A stretch of DNA of 16,978 nt from the NCBI GenBank assembly GCA_913020705.1, contig CAJWBY010000099.1, positions 1 through 16,978 on the forward strand. Direction: 5' to 3'. The notes beneath the pieces were generated by a model that did no database searches, was not told the origin of the DNA, and worked only from the letters and a program-made list of their open reading frames with translations. This DNA comes from an uncultured Colwellia sp. Its GTDB lineage: Bacteria; Pseudomonadota; Gammaproteobacteria; Enterobacterales; Alteromonadaceae. Numbering within the stretch: position 1 is the first letter of the stretch; each line of letters opens with the position of its first letter. Made by a program: the position numbers and the translations under genes. Positions 1 through 7,502 of this stretch are shown here, one piece after another.

Positions 1-33
1 CAAGTGCCAGCTTTATTAAACAGTTTAATTTAA
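1..33 (+). CDS. hisS: C-terminal tail of probable histidyl-tRNA synthetase (partial)
   Basis: Only the last ten codons and a TAA stop (31-33) are in the window; the readable tail is QVPALLNSLI. Ten residues cannot identify a family. The assignment rests on context: in gammaproteobacteria hisS lies directly before yfgM, bamB and der, and those three genes follow here in that order on the same strand. The stop is 9 bases from the yfgM start, and the yfgM ribosome binding site begins at the stop codon, so the two are probably cotranscribed and translationally close. HisS would charge tRNA-His in the cytoplasm. The call could be wrong if a different gene precedes yfgM in this lineage. Confidence 0.55.
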   Translation, partial: QVPALLNSLI

Positions 34-42
34 GGTGAAGTA

Positions 43-681
43 GTGGACGTTTATCAAACAGAAGAACAACAAGTAGAAGCCATTAAAGGTTTTTGGAAAG
101 AAAATGGTACTGCAGTTATTGCTGGTTTAGCTTTAGGTTTTGCTGGTTTTATTGGTTTTAACTACTATAAAGACGCGCAATTAGCGAATGAAGTTGAAAC
201 TTCTGATGCTTATCAAACTGTCATGGAAAGTGCAGGTAAAGAGGACACACTTTTTTCTGCTAATGCTAATAAGTTTATTACTGAAAATAAAGATTCTAGT
301 TATGCGTCATTAACAGCGTTTGCATTAGCAAAAGAAGCTTCTAGCCATAAAGATTGGCCGCAAGTCGCTATACATTTAAATACAGCGATTGAAAATGCTA
401 AAAACCAAGGTATTAAGGCTATTGCTAGTATCCGTTTAGCACGTGTGCAAATTCAACTTGAACAGTATACCGAAGCATTAGCAACGTTATCTGTAACCAT
501 GCCTGAGTCATTTAAAAGTGCGATTGAAGAAGCTAAAGGTGATGCTTACTTTAAACAAGGAAAAGCAGAGCTTGCTCGTAATGCTTATCAAGCAGCACTT
601 GATGTAGAAGGCCAAGAAAATAATGTCGCATTACAAATGAAATTAAATGATTTAGCTCAATTATCAACCATTGCTAAATAA
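43..681 (+). CDS. yfgM: YfgM family ancillary SecYEG translocon subunit / periplasmic chaperone
   Basis: 212 residues, close to the 206 of E. coli YfgM, whose N-terminus (MEIYENENDQVEAVKRFF) aligns well with MDVYQTEEQQVEAIKGFW here. There is a short cytoplasmic N-terminus, one membrane segment at about residues 22-41 (NGTAVIAGLALGFAGFIGF), then a helical, TPR-like periplasmic domain to the end. In E. coli YfgM sits with PpiD at the SecYEG translocon and helps hand exported proteins to periplasmic chaperones; this role is taken from the family. The start is GTG at 43, chosen because AAGGTGA (32-38) lies just upstream and the protein then begins as its relatives do. bamB follows 17 bases after the stop, so hisS-yfgM-bamB look like one operon tied to protein export and outer-membrane biogenesis. 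Confidence 0.93.
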   Translation: MDVYQTEEQQVEAIKGFWKENGTAVIAGLALGFAGFIGFNYYKDAQLANEVETSDAYQTVMESAGKEDTLFSANANKFITENKDSSYASLTAFALAKEASSHKDWPQVAIHLNTAIENAKNQGIKAIASIRLARVQIQLEQYTEALATLSVTMPESFKSAIEEAKGDAYFKQGKAELARNAYQAALDVEGQENNVALQMKLNDLAQLSTIAK

Positions 682-698
682 AGAGGCTGATCATTAAT

Positions 699-1904
699 AT
701 GCTAAAAAAATTAGGCTTTAATAAAAAGTTGTTAGCGATAGCGCTATTGTCATTAGGGCTAGGCGCTTGTTCGACAACAGATGATGAAGACGAAGCGACT
801 AAAGTTGCAGAATTAACAGAAATCAATGCAGCTTTTGAAGCTGAAGTGCTTTGGGAATCAAACGTTGGTAATGGTGTTAGTGATTACTTTTCGCGTATTC
901 AACCAAGTGTTGCTTATGGGAAACTCTATTCCGCAAGTCGAGAAGGTGATGTAATCGCTTTTGGACTTGAAAAAGGCGAAAAAATTTGGTCAACAGATTT
1001 AAGTGATTCAAAAGGTGAACGTGGCTTTTTTGATAGTCGAAAATCTGCATTATTAAATGGTGGACCGATCACCGGTATCAACAAACTATTTATTGGTAGT
1101 GAGAATGGTAAAGTATTCGCGTTGGATGCTGATACTGGCAAACTTGACTGGCAAGGTGAAGTTAAAGGTGAAGTTATTGCAGCTCCTGCGATTGATAGCG
1201 GAATATTAGTTGTCAATACAGCTTCTGGCGTTATCAAAGCGTTTAATGCGTCGAATGGTAACGTTGAATGGCAGATCGAACAAGAAGTGCCCGCATTAAC
1301 TTTACGTGGTGTAAGCTCTCCAGCTATTTCTTCTGGTGGTGTTGTCGTTGGTTCAGCTGATGGAACCATGAAAGTTTATATTCTTGAAAATGGTCAAGAA
1401 GGTTGGACTGCAGAAGTTGGTGAAGCGACTGGTTCTACACAATTAGAACGTGTTATTGATGTTGATTCTTCCCCTGTAATTTATGGTGATAAAGTTTATA
1501 GCATATCTGTTAGAGGTCATTTGGCAGCTGCTGATTTACGAACCGGCCGTATTTTATGGGAACGCCAATATTCATCATATCGTCAGCTTTCTTTTAGTGG
1601 AAATACTATATTTTTAACCGATATCAAAGGTCATATTTATGCTATTGACCGTCAAAACGGTCTTGAAACATGGAGTCAACTTTCATTAACTAATCGTGAT
1701 GTTACGGGACCAGCCGTTTTAGGGAATTATATTGTTGTTGGTGATTTTGAAGGGTATCTTCATTTCATCGATCAAACGACGGGTAACATTGTTGCTCGCC
1801 ATGAAGTAGACAGCAGCGGTTTAAATATTGCGCCGACTATTCACGAAGATATTATTTATGCACAATCACGAAATGGTGATTTACAAGCGATAAAAATTCC
1901 ATAA
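699..1904 (+). CDS. bamB: Outer membrane protein assembly factor BamB (lipoprotein)
   Basis: 401 residues (E. coli 392). A lipoprotein signal is plain: a KKLGFNKK basic start, a hydrophobic run, and a lipobox LGAC with the lipid-modified cysteine at residue 24, followed by an acidic linker (DDEDE). The rest is an eight-bladed beta-propeller of PQQ-type repeats; successive blades show a 'G.(V/I).A(F/L)D...G...W' pattern, for example GKVFALDADTGKLDWQ, GVIKAFNASNGNVEWQ and GHIYAIDRQNGLETW. BamB is the propeller subunit of the BAM complex at the periplasmic face of the outer membrane and helps insert beta-barrels; the TonB receptor and DUF481 barrel in this window would be typical clients. AGAGG (682-686) is the likely ribosome binding site, at a slightly long distance. 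A stem-loop follows the gene. Confidence 0.96.
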   Translation: MLKKLGFNKKLLAIALLSLGLGACSTTDDEDEATKVAELTEINAAFEAEVLWESNVGNGVSDYFSRIQPSVAYGKLYSASREGDVIAFGLEKGEKIWSTDLSDSKGERGFFDSRKSALLNGGPITGINKLFIGSENGKVFALDADTGKLDWQGEVKGEVIAAPAIDSGILVVNTASGVIKAFNASNGNVEWQIEQEVPALTLRGVSSPAISSGGVVVGSADGTMKVYILENGQEGWTAEVGEATGSTQLERVIDVDSSPVIYGDKVYSISVRGHLAAADLRTGRILWERQYSSYRQLSFSGNTIFLTDIKGHIYAIDRQNGLETWSQLSLTNRDVTGPAVLGNYIVVGDFEGYLHFIDQTTGNIVARHEVDSSGLNIAPTIHEDIIYAQSRNGDLQAIKIP

Positions 1905-1926
1905 GCTTTTTTATCAGCTAGAATTA

Positions 1927-1964
1927 AACGGCTCCATTGCACAATGCATTGGAGCCGTTGTTTG
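1927..1964 (+). terminator. Stem-loop terminator after bamB
   Basis: AACGGCTCCA (1927-1936) pairs perfectly with TGGAGCCGTT (1950-1959). Inside it TGCA pairs again after one T-T mismatch, giving a long rod with a tiny loop. The T-tract that follows is interrupted (TTGTTTGTTATT), so termination may be partial and some transcripts could read into der. Confidence 0.62.
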
Positions 1965-1973
1965 TTATTAAAT

Positions 1974-2013
1974 AGAGTAAAAGTTTTGCATTTTGCATAA
2001 CGGTGTTTACTCT
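1974..2013 (+). promoter_or_regulatory. Inverted repeat with tandem TTTTGCA before der
   Basis: AGAGTAAA (1974-1981) is the exact reverse complement of TTTACTCT (2006-2013). The spacer between them carries TTTTGCA twice in tandem (1984-1997). TAAAAT at 2013-2018 resembles a -10 box, and TTGCAT at 1993-1998 could act as a -35, but the spacing is only 14 bases. This may be the der promoter with an operator, or a leader stem-loop. No regulator can be named. Confidence 0.3.
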
Positions 2014-2036
2014 AAAATGAAGTTATAGAGGTAAAC

Positions 2037-3497
2037 ATGCTTCCAGTTGTTGCACTTGTCGGGCGTCCTAATGTTGGCAAATCGACGTTATTTAACCGAT
2101 TAACCCGAAGCCGTGATGCTCTCGTCGCAGACTATCCGGGTTTAACGCGAGATCGCCAGTATGGTCAAGCTAAAGTAGAAGATCACCCCTTTATTGTTAT
2201 TGATACCGGCGGTATTAATGGCAATGAACAAGGTATTGATGCATTAATGGCTGAGCAGTCATTAATGGCGATAGCAGAAGCCGATGCAGTTTTATTCTTG
2301 GTAGATGCTCGCGATGGTTTAACATCTGCGGATATAGGTATTGCTGATTACCTTCGTAAACAAAATAAAAGAATATTTTTGGTTGCGAATAAAGTTGATG
2401 GTATCGACGCTGATTCTGCTGTTGCAGAGTTTTATGAGTTATCGCTTGGTGATACCGTTCATAAAATTGCTGCTGCTCATGGCCGTGGTGTTACGCAGTT
2501 ATTAACATTAGCATTAACGCCTCATATAGAAGCGCTTGGTGAAGCTCGTGAAAACGCTGAGTTTGATGGTGATCAAGAGTTTTCTAGCAAGACTGATGAA
2601 GAAAAAATTGCAGAAGCTCCTTTTGAAAATGACAAAATAAAACTTGCCATTATTGGTAAGCCTAATGTAGGTAAGTCAACACTAACTAACCGTATCTTAG
2701 GTGAAGACCGTGTCGTTGTTTATGATGCGCCTGGCACCACTCGCGATAGTGTTTATATCCCAATGGAACATAATGGACGCGAATATACCCTTATTGATAC
2801 AGCAGGTATTCGTCGACGTAAAAATGTAACTGATGTTGTTGAAAAGTATTCAGTGATTAAAACTTTACGTGCAATTGAAGATGCGAATGTGTGTTTGTTA
2901 ATCATAGATGCTCGCGAAGGTATTACAGATCAAGATTTAAGTTTGCTTGGTTTTATATTAGAAGCAGGCCGATCGCTAGTACTCGCGGTAAATAAATGGG
3001 ATGGTTTAGAAGAACATGTAAAAGATCGTATTAAAACTGAATTAGATCGTCGTTTAGGTTTTATTGATTTTGCACGTATACACTTTATCTCGGCATTACA
3101 CGGTACTGGTGTTGGCCATTTATATGAGTCTGTTGAAGAAGCTTTTATTTCTGCAACGAAACGTATATCTACTGCAATGGTGACTAAGATATTAGATATG
3201 GCTGTGTTTGATCATCAGCCACCTATGAGTCAAGGACGCCGAATTAAGCTTAAATACGCGCATGCTGGTGGCTATAACCCTCCAATTATTGTTATTCATG
3301 GTAATTTAGCTAAGAAACTTCCAGTTTCTTATAAACGTTACTTAATGAATTATTATCGTAAATCATTAAAAATTATGGGCACGCCAATTCGCATTGAATT
3401 CAGAGAAACCACTAATCCATTTGCCGGTAAGAAAAAACTGAATTATACCCAGCAAAAGAAAATGGCTAGAGCAACTCAAGGTTATAAAAAGGATTAA
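2037..3497 (+). CDS. der: Ribosome-assembly GTPase Der (EngA)
   Basis: 486 residues (E. coli 490). Two GTPase domains in tandem, the hallmark of Der: the first has GRPNVGKS at 9-16, DTGG at 56-59 and NKVD at 118-121; the second has GKPNVGKS at 207-214, DTAG at 254-257 and NKWD at 319-322. An acidic linker (about 170-200) joins them, and a KH-like RNA-binding domain fills about 380-465, ending in a basic tail ([16 protein letters not shown]). Der acts in the cytoplasm in maturation of the 50S ribosomal subunit and is essential in E. coli. All switch and base-recognition motifs are intact. AGAGG (2027-2031) before ATG 2037 supports the start. It follows bamB, as in enterobacteria, but behind a stem-loop, so it probably also has its own promoter. 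Confidence 0.97.
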   Translation: MLPVVALVGRPNVGKSTLFNRLTRSRDALVADYPGLTRDRQYGQAKVEDHPFIVIDTGGINGNEQGIDALMAEQSLMAIAEADAVLFLVDARDGLTSADIGIADYLRKQNKRIFLVANKVDGIDADSAVAEFYELSLGDTVHKIAAAHGRGVTQLLTLALTPHIEALGEARENAEFDGDQEFSSKTDEEKIAEAPFENDKIKLAIIGKPNVGKSTLTNRILGEDRVVVYDAPGTTRDSVYIPMEHNGREYTLIDTAGIRRRKNVTDVVEKYSVIKTLRAIEDANVCLLIIDAREGITDQDLSLLGFILEAGRSLVLAVNKWDGLEEHVKDRIKTELDRRLGFIDFARIHFISALHGTGVGHLYESVEEAFISATKRISTAMVTKILDMAVFDHQPPMSQGRRIKLKYAHAGGYNPPIIVIHGNLAKKLPVSYKRYLMNYYRKSLKIMGTPIRIEFRETTNPFAGKKKLNYTQQKKMARATQGYKKD

Positions 3498-3533
3498 GCC
3501 ATTCTTTTAACATAGCAATAATTGTAAATTACT

Positions 3534-3559
3534 AAAGCCAATCATTTGATTGGCTTTTT
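3534..3559 (+). terminator. Rho-independent terminator after der
   Basis: AAAGCCAATC (3534-3543) pairs perfectly with GATTGGCTTT (3548-3557) around an ATTT loop and runs into five Ts (3555-3559). It separates der from the PilZ gene. Confidence 0.87.
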
Positions 3560-3603
3560 GCTAAGTGCTACATTGAGAACATGTATTTTTAAGTGTAGAT
3601 ATT

Positions 3604-4287
3604 ATGCCTGCAACTCCCCAAAAAATTACAACAGCGAATCGCCTTGACCGAAATCTTGGTTTATTACACTCAGGTTCTGTTATCACTCTTGATATATCTA
3701 CTCCTGCAGGACAAAAGGCAAAATTTCGTAGTACTTTTATTGGTTATTTACCAAAGCAATATGTGCTGATTCAATATCCAGAACCGGGTAAACTTGGGAA
3801 TTTTTCTCAATATATTACTCAAGGTATGTCCATGACTGTGAGGGGATTAATAGAAGGACATGAGGGAGCTGTGGTTGCTTTTGTTAGTAATGTAAAACAA
3901 ACGCTACAAATTCCATCTCGAATAATTGTACTTGAATTTCCACGCTCTGTTAGTTTGCAAAGTCTACGATCTGCAATGCGCATTGACACTGATATCGTTG
4001 TAAAAATAAAAGTAGCTAAAGAATATTGGTTAGCTACCATGATTGATATTTCTGTAAACGGTTGCCAAGTATTGATCAATAATGGTGAATCTCTCGTGAT
4101 GGAAAAGGACAAAGCCGTTGAATTAGTTGTTGAAGATTTTCAAGGATTAGGAAATTTAAAATTTTCGGCACAAATTTGTAGTTTCAAATCACAAAGTAAT
4201 GGACTTTGTGTCGGTTTGAAATTTGAAGAGGAAAGTAAAACGTCAGTTATTAAGTTACTTCAGCATACCGTGATTGCAGAAAATTAA
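3604..4287 (+). CDS. YcgR-like PilZ domain protein, probable c-di-GMP receptor
   Basis: 227 residues, no signal peptide or membrane segment. Residues about 20-110 form a beta-rich N-terminal domain like the YcgR_N/PilZN flagellar-brake domain (SGSVITLDI..., then VLIQYP and GMSMTVRGL). Residues about 115-225 are a PilZ domain with both ligand motifs intact: RSAMR (R122 and R126, the RxxxR motif) just before the barrel, and DISVNG (D148, S150, G153, the [D/N]xSxxG motif). Such proteins bind cyclic di-GMP and change motility, exopolysaccharide or other outputs; the actual target cannot be read from the sequence. The ribosome binding site before ATG 3604 is weak, so a nearby alternative start is possible. 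The gene stands alone behind the der terminator and converges on xseA, whose stop codon overlaps its own. Confidence 0.82.
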   Translation: MPATPQKITTANRLDRNLGLLHSGSVITLDISTPAGQKAKFRSTFIGYLPKQYVLIQYPEPGKLGNFSQYITQGMSMTVRGLIEGHEGAVVAFVSNVKQTLQIPSRIIVLEFPRSVSLQSLRSAMRIDTDIVVKIKVAKEYWLATMIDISVNGCQVLINNGESLVMEKDKAVELVVEDFQGLGNLKFSAQICSFKSQSNGLCVGLKFEEESKTSVIKLLQHTVIAEN

Positions 4288-5627
4288 TATTTACTAATAA
4301 CTTGTGAATACACGCTACCATCGTTTACTTGAATCGTTAATGTATCACCAATTTCTACCTGAGTTGTTGAACGAATGACTTTATGTTTGCTATTACGAGT
4401 CACGCTATAGCCACGAGCAATAGTCGCAAGTGGGCTAACAATATTTAATTGCTCAATAATACTTACAAAATTTTCATTTTTAGTTTTAATTAAAAGTTGT
4501 AATCCGCGTTTAAGTCTTTCATCAAGTTGTGATATTTGATTTTTATTGAAAAATATCTGCTTTGTCGGATCGCAATGTTGTAAAGCTTGCGCTAATTTTT
4601 CTGGCGTTCTTCTAAAACGTTCTATTTCACGCTGTATTGCTTTATCTAAACGCATAGTTAACTCATCGGATTTTTGCTGATGTTGTTGTAGTTTTCTTTC
4701 AGGATGAACTTGCGTTAATCGATGATTAAGCGTTGTTAACGTTAAATTTTCTTGTCTTACTTTTTGTGTAAATAGGAGTTGAGCGCGTTTGGATAAGTCA
4801 ATCAATCGACCTTGTAATTCACTATTGTCTTGAGAAACTAGTTCTGCAGCCGCTGATGGTGTAGGTGCTCTTAAATCAGCAACAAGATCACTCAATGTTG
4901 TATCTATTTCATGTCCTACCGCACTGATAATTGGTATGCGGCTATGAAATATCGCATTTACAACATCTTCTTCATTAAAACTCCACAAATCCTCAAGAGA
5001 ACCGCCTCCACGACCCACTATTAATACTTGACACTCTTCACGCTGATTAGCACTATCAATCGCGTGCACAATATCATTTTTAGCTTGCTGTCCTTGTACA
5101 AGGGCAGGGTAAATAACAATAGAAATTGATGGGTTACGCCTTTGAAGCACAGAAATAATATCTTTAACTGCAGCACCCGTTGGTGAAGTAACTATACCGA
5201 CAGTACTAATGTTTCTAGGAATTTCTTGCTTGAACTGTTGACCAAATAAACCTTGAGCATTGAGTTTACTTTTTAACTGTTCAAATTGTTGTCGTAATAA
5301 ACCTTCACCTGCATCTTCCATCATTTCAATAATTAATTGAAAGTCACCACGCGGCTCATATAATGAAACTTTTGCACGTACTAAAACTTGTTGGCCGTTG
5401 CGAGGAGCAGAACTCCCCGCTAACCTTACTCGCCGATTATTTCCTTTAAACATCGCACAACGCACTTGTGATTTACTGTCTTTTAATGACAAATACCAAT
5501 GTCCAGAGCTAGCAGCAACGAAATTTGATATTTCACCACATAACCATACGGTATTAAGTTCACTTTCTAGCATGAACTTTACTTTTTTTGTGAGTTCACT
5601 TACTTGTAAAATGTGCTGTGTAGCCAT
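4284..5627 (-). CDS. xseA: Exodeoxyribonuclease VII large subunit
   Basis: 447 residues (E. coli 456). An N-terminal OB-fold (about 5-105, with NTVWLCGEISNF and HWYLSLKD) is followed by the catalytic domain with the family signatures VTSPTGAAVKDI (146-157), GRGGGSLEDLWSFNEE (205-220), VGHEIDTT (237-244) and DLRAPTPSAAAEL (251-263). A long coiled-coil stretch follows (about 265-390), then a C-terminal barrel piece with SPLATIARGYSV. XseA joins several copies of XseB to form exonuclease VII, which degrades single-stranded DNA to short oligonucleotides and acts in repair. xseB is not in this window, as usual. The gene diverges from guaB, an arrangement also found in E. coli. Its stop overlaps that of the PilZ gene by four bases. 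The ribosome binding site is weak (an AAAAAGTAAG-like stretch on the minus strand). Confidence 0.96.
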   Translation of the reverse strand: MATQHILQVSELTKKVKFMLESELNTVWLCGEISNFVAASSGHWYLSLKDSKSQVRCAMFKGNNRRVRLAGSSAPRNGQQVLVRAKVSLYEPRGDFQLIIEMMEDAGEGLLRQQFEQLKSKLNAQGLFGQQFKQEIPRNISTVGIVTSPTGAAVKDIISVLQRRNPSISIVIYPALVQGQQAKNDIVHAIDSANQREECQVLIVGRGGGSLEDLWSFNEEDVVNAIFHSRIPIISAVGHEIDTTLSDLVADLRAPTPSAAAELVSQDNSELQGRLIDLSKRAQLLFTQKVRQENLTLTTLNHRLTQVHPERKLQQHQQKSDELTMRLDKAIQREIERFRRTPEKLAQALQHCDPTKQIFFNKNQISQLDERLKRGLQLLIKTKNENFVSIIEQLNIVSPLATIARGYSVTRNSKHKVIRSTTQVEIGDTLTIQVNDGSVYSQVISKY

Positions 5628-5669
5628 AAAGTGCTTACTTTTTCTAATGTTAATGCGATATTAGTGATT

Positions 5670-5675
5670 ATTATA
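5670..5675 (-). promoter_or_regulatory. Possible -10 box of the xseA promoter
   Basis: The minus strand reads TATAAT here, a perfect -10 hexamer about 43 bases before the xseA start codon. No good -35 hexamer lies 16-18 bases upstream, so this is a weak suggestion only. Confidence 0.3.
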
Positions 5676-5726
5676 TATTTCTTTAAAGTATCTAGGGGAA
5701 TTTATTTTAGCTTATCTTTAAATTTA

Positions 5727-5757
5727 TGTTGTTCTTAAACAACAAAACGGTTAAAAT
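5727..5757 (+). promoter_or_regulatory. guaB promoter overlapped by a palindrome
   Basis: TTGTTC (5729-5734) and TAAAAT (5752-5757), 17 bases apart, fit a sigma70-type promoter. The stretch from the -10 box towards the expected start near 5766 is TCTGCCG, GC-rich in an AT-rich region, as in promoters under stringent (ppGpp/DksA) control; that link is inference. The -35 box lies inside an inverted repeat, TGTTGTT (5727-5733) and AACAACA (5738-5744) around CTTA. It does not look like the E. coli PurR operator (ACGCAAACGTTTTC type). The 5' leader would be about 40 bases. Confidence 0.55.
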
Positions 5758-5806
5758 TCTGCCGCAATATTCCTCCCTACACCCATGCCTTTTGAGAGAT
5801 GTTGCG

Positions 5807-7279
5807 ATGCTAAGAATTGCCCAAGAAGCACTAACTTTTGATGATGTACTACTTGTACCTGCCCATTCGAAAGTTCTACCACACACGGCTGATTTAAAAA
5901 CTAAATTAACCCGTAAAATTAACTTAAATGTACCGATGATTTCTGCGTCTATGGACACAGTTACTGAAGCTCGCCTAGCAATAACGTTAGCGCAAGAAGG
6001 CGGTTTAGGTTTTATTCATAAGAATATGACTATTGCTGAACAAGCGAAGAATGTTTCTAAAGTAAAAAAATACGAAAGCGGTATTGTTTCAGACCCTGTT
6101 ACGGTTAGTCTTAATTTTACTATTGAAGAAGTTATGCACAAAGCAGATGACTTAGGTTTTTCTGGCTTTCCAGTTGTCGATACAAACCACAATCTTGTGG
6201 GTATTATTACCGGACGAGATTTACGCTTTGAAACAGATTTAACAAAACCTGTTTCTGCTTTAATGACACCGAAAGAAAATTTAGTGACGGTAAAAGAAGG
6301 CGCAGACCGAGAAGAAATCTTGGGTTTGATGCATGAAAATCGTATTGAAAAAATATTAGTTGTTGATGATGCTTTCAAACTTGTTGGTTTGATCACAGCG
6401 AAAGATTATCAAAAAGCAGAAGATAAACCTAACGCCTGTAAAGACGAACTAGGTCGCTTGCGTGTTGGAGCAGCTGTTGGCGTTGGCGCAGGAACTGATG
6501 AACGTATTGACGCATTAGTTGCTGCTGGTGTTGATGTATTATTAATTGATACGTCGCATGGACATTCACAAGGCGTATTAGATCGTGTGAAAGAAGCACG
6601 TAATAAATATCCTGATTTACAAATTATTGCAGGCAACGTAGCTACTGCTTCAGGCGCTAAAGCGATGGCTGATGCCGGTGTTGACGCTGTTAAAGTTGGT
6701 ATAGGTCCTGGTTCAATTTGTACTACACGTATAGTTACAGGTGTTGGTGTTCCACAGTTAACGGCTATTTCAAATGCCGTTGAAGGCTTGAAAGGTACAG
6801 GTATTCCTGTTATTGCTGATGGCGGTATTCGTTTCTCGGGTGACATTGCTAAAGCATTAGTTGCTGGCGCGCATTGTGTCATGGTTGGCAGCATGTTTGC
6901 TGGTACAGAAGAATCGCCGGGAGAGGTAGAGCTTTATCAAGGTCGTTACTATAAATCTTACCGTGGTATGGGCTCTTTAGGTGCTATGGCGCAAAAAGAT
7001 GGTTCAAGTGATCGTTACTTCCAAAAGTCGGAAGGTGAAGCAGACAAATTAGTACCAGAAGGTATTGAAGGTCGCGTTGCTTATAAAGGTCCTGTAGCGG
7101 CAATTATACATCAACAAATGGGTGGACTGCGTTCATCTATGGGCTTAACTGGCTCTAAAGATATTGAGACTATGCGTACTAAACCAGAGTTTATGAAAAT
7201 AACTTCTGCCGGTATGGGCGAGTCGCATGTACATGATGTAACCATCACTAAAGAAGCTCCAAATTATCGAATGGGCTAG
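5807..7279 (+). CDS. guaB: Inosine-5'-monophosphate dehydrogenase
   Basis: 490 residues from ATG 5807 (E. coli 488). The frame is open back to 5726, but the protein from 5807 begins [16 protein letters not shown], matching E. coli GuaB residue for residue in its first positions, and GAGAG (5794-5798) lies 8 bases before this ATG; the longer form would also start upstream of the predicted transcription start. The enzyme oxidises IMP to XMP with NAD+, the rate-limiting step to GMP. The TIM barrel is split by a pair of CBS domains (about 93-204, [10 protein letters not shown] to [10 protein letters not shown]). The catalytic cysteine is C305 in [11 protein letters not shown], the phosphate-binding IADGGI follows at 336-341, and the flap arginine-tyrosine is R403-Y404 in SSDRYF. 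Nothing essential is missing. guaA follows after 223 bases. Confidence 0.97.
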   Translation: MLRIAQEALTFDDVLLVPAHSKVLPHTADLKTKLTRKINLNVPMISASMDTVTEARLAITLAQEGGLGFIHKNMTIAEQAKNVSKVKKYESGIVSDPVTVSLNFTIEEVMHKADDLGFSGFPVVDTNHNLVGIITGRDLRFETDLTKPVSALMTPKENLVTVKEGADREEILGLMHENRIEKILVVDDAFKLVGLITAKDYQKAEDKPNACKDELGRLRVGAAVGVGAGTDERIDALVAAGVDVLLIDTSHGHSQGVLDRVKEARNKYPDLQIIAGNVATASGAKAMADAGVDAVKVGIGPGSICTTRIVTGVGVPQLTAISNAVEGLKGTGIPVIADGGIRFSGDIAKALVAGAHCVMVGSMFAGTEESPGEVELYQGRYYKSYRGMGSLGAMAQKDGSSDRYFQKSEGEADKLVPEGIEGRVAYKGPVAAIIHQQMGGLRSSMGLTGSKDIETMRTKPEFMKITSAGMGESHVHDVTITKEAPNYRMG

Positions 7280-7430
7280 TCGAACAGCTGAAATTATTGC
7301 TATTTAACATGATGGCTGCATCAAAAGTACTCATTGACTAGCGTCAACTCCGTGCTTTTTCTTTGCCATAATGCTAACTAGCTTCAATTTCAACTATTCT
7401 TATCTTAGTTTGATAAGTGAAAAAAATTCA

Positions 7431-7466
7431 AACAGGCTGAGTTATCAATAAATAACTCAGCCTGTT
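7431..7466 (+). terminator. Long perfect stem-loop between guaB and guaA (possible attenuator)
   Basis: AACAGGCTGAGTTAT (7431-7445) pairs perfectly over 15 bases with ATAACTCAGCCTGTT (7452-7466), loop CAATAA. Downstream comes only CATTTTATAA, a poor T-tract. On the other strand a run of seven Ts (7420-7426) follows after four bases. It ends 36 bases before the guaA start. It could be a partial terminator, an attenuator, or a processing or stabilising hairpin in a guaBA transcript. Confidence 0.5.
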
Positions 7467-7502
7467 CATTTTATAAATAGTTAAATAAAGTAGGAAAACA
7501 AC

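Noticed and set aside
926..1369. 147-codon minus-strand frame inside bamB
   Set aside because: Shadow of the bamB reading frame; low-complexity composition and no start signals. The same holds for antisense frames in guaB, guaA and the PilZ gene.
5726..5806. 27-codon N-terminal extension of guaB
   Set aside because: The frame is open, but GuaB proteins begin at MLRIA...; the extension overlaps the predicted promoter and the later ATG has its own ribosome binding site.
7331..7369. Tiny minus-strand frame MAKKKHGVDASQ between guaB and guaA
   Set aside because: Twelve codons, no ribosome binding site, no known match; not enough to claim a peptide gene.
7334..7417. Small stems TTGAC-TAGC-GTCAA and CTTATC...GATAAG in the guaB-guaA gap as a possible purine riboswitch
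   Set aside because: The stems are only 5-6 bp with no purine-riboswitch core (three-way junction with conserved loops) recognisable; chance is likely in AT-rich DNA.
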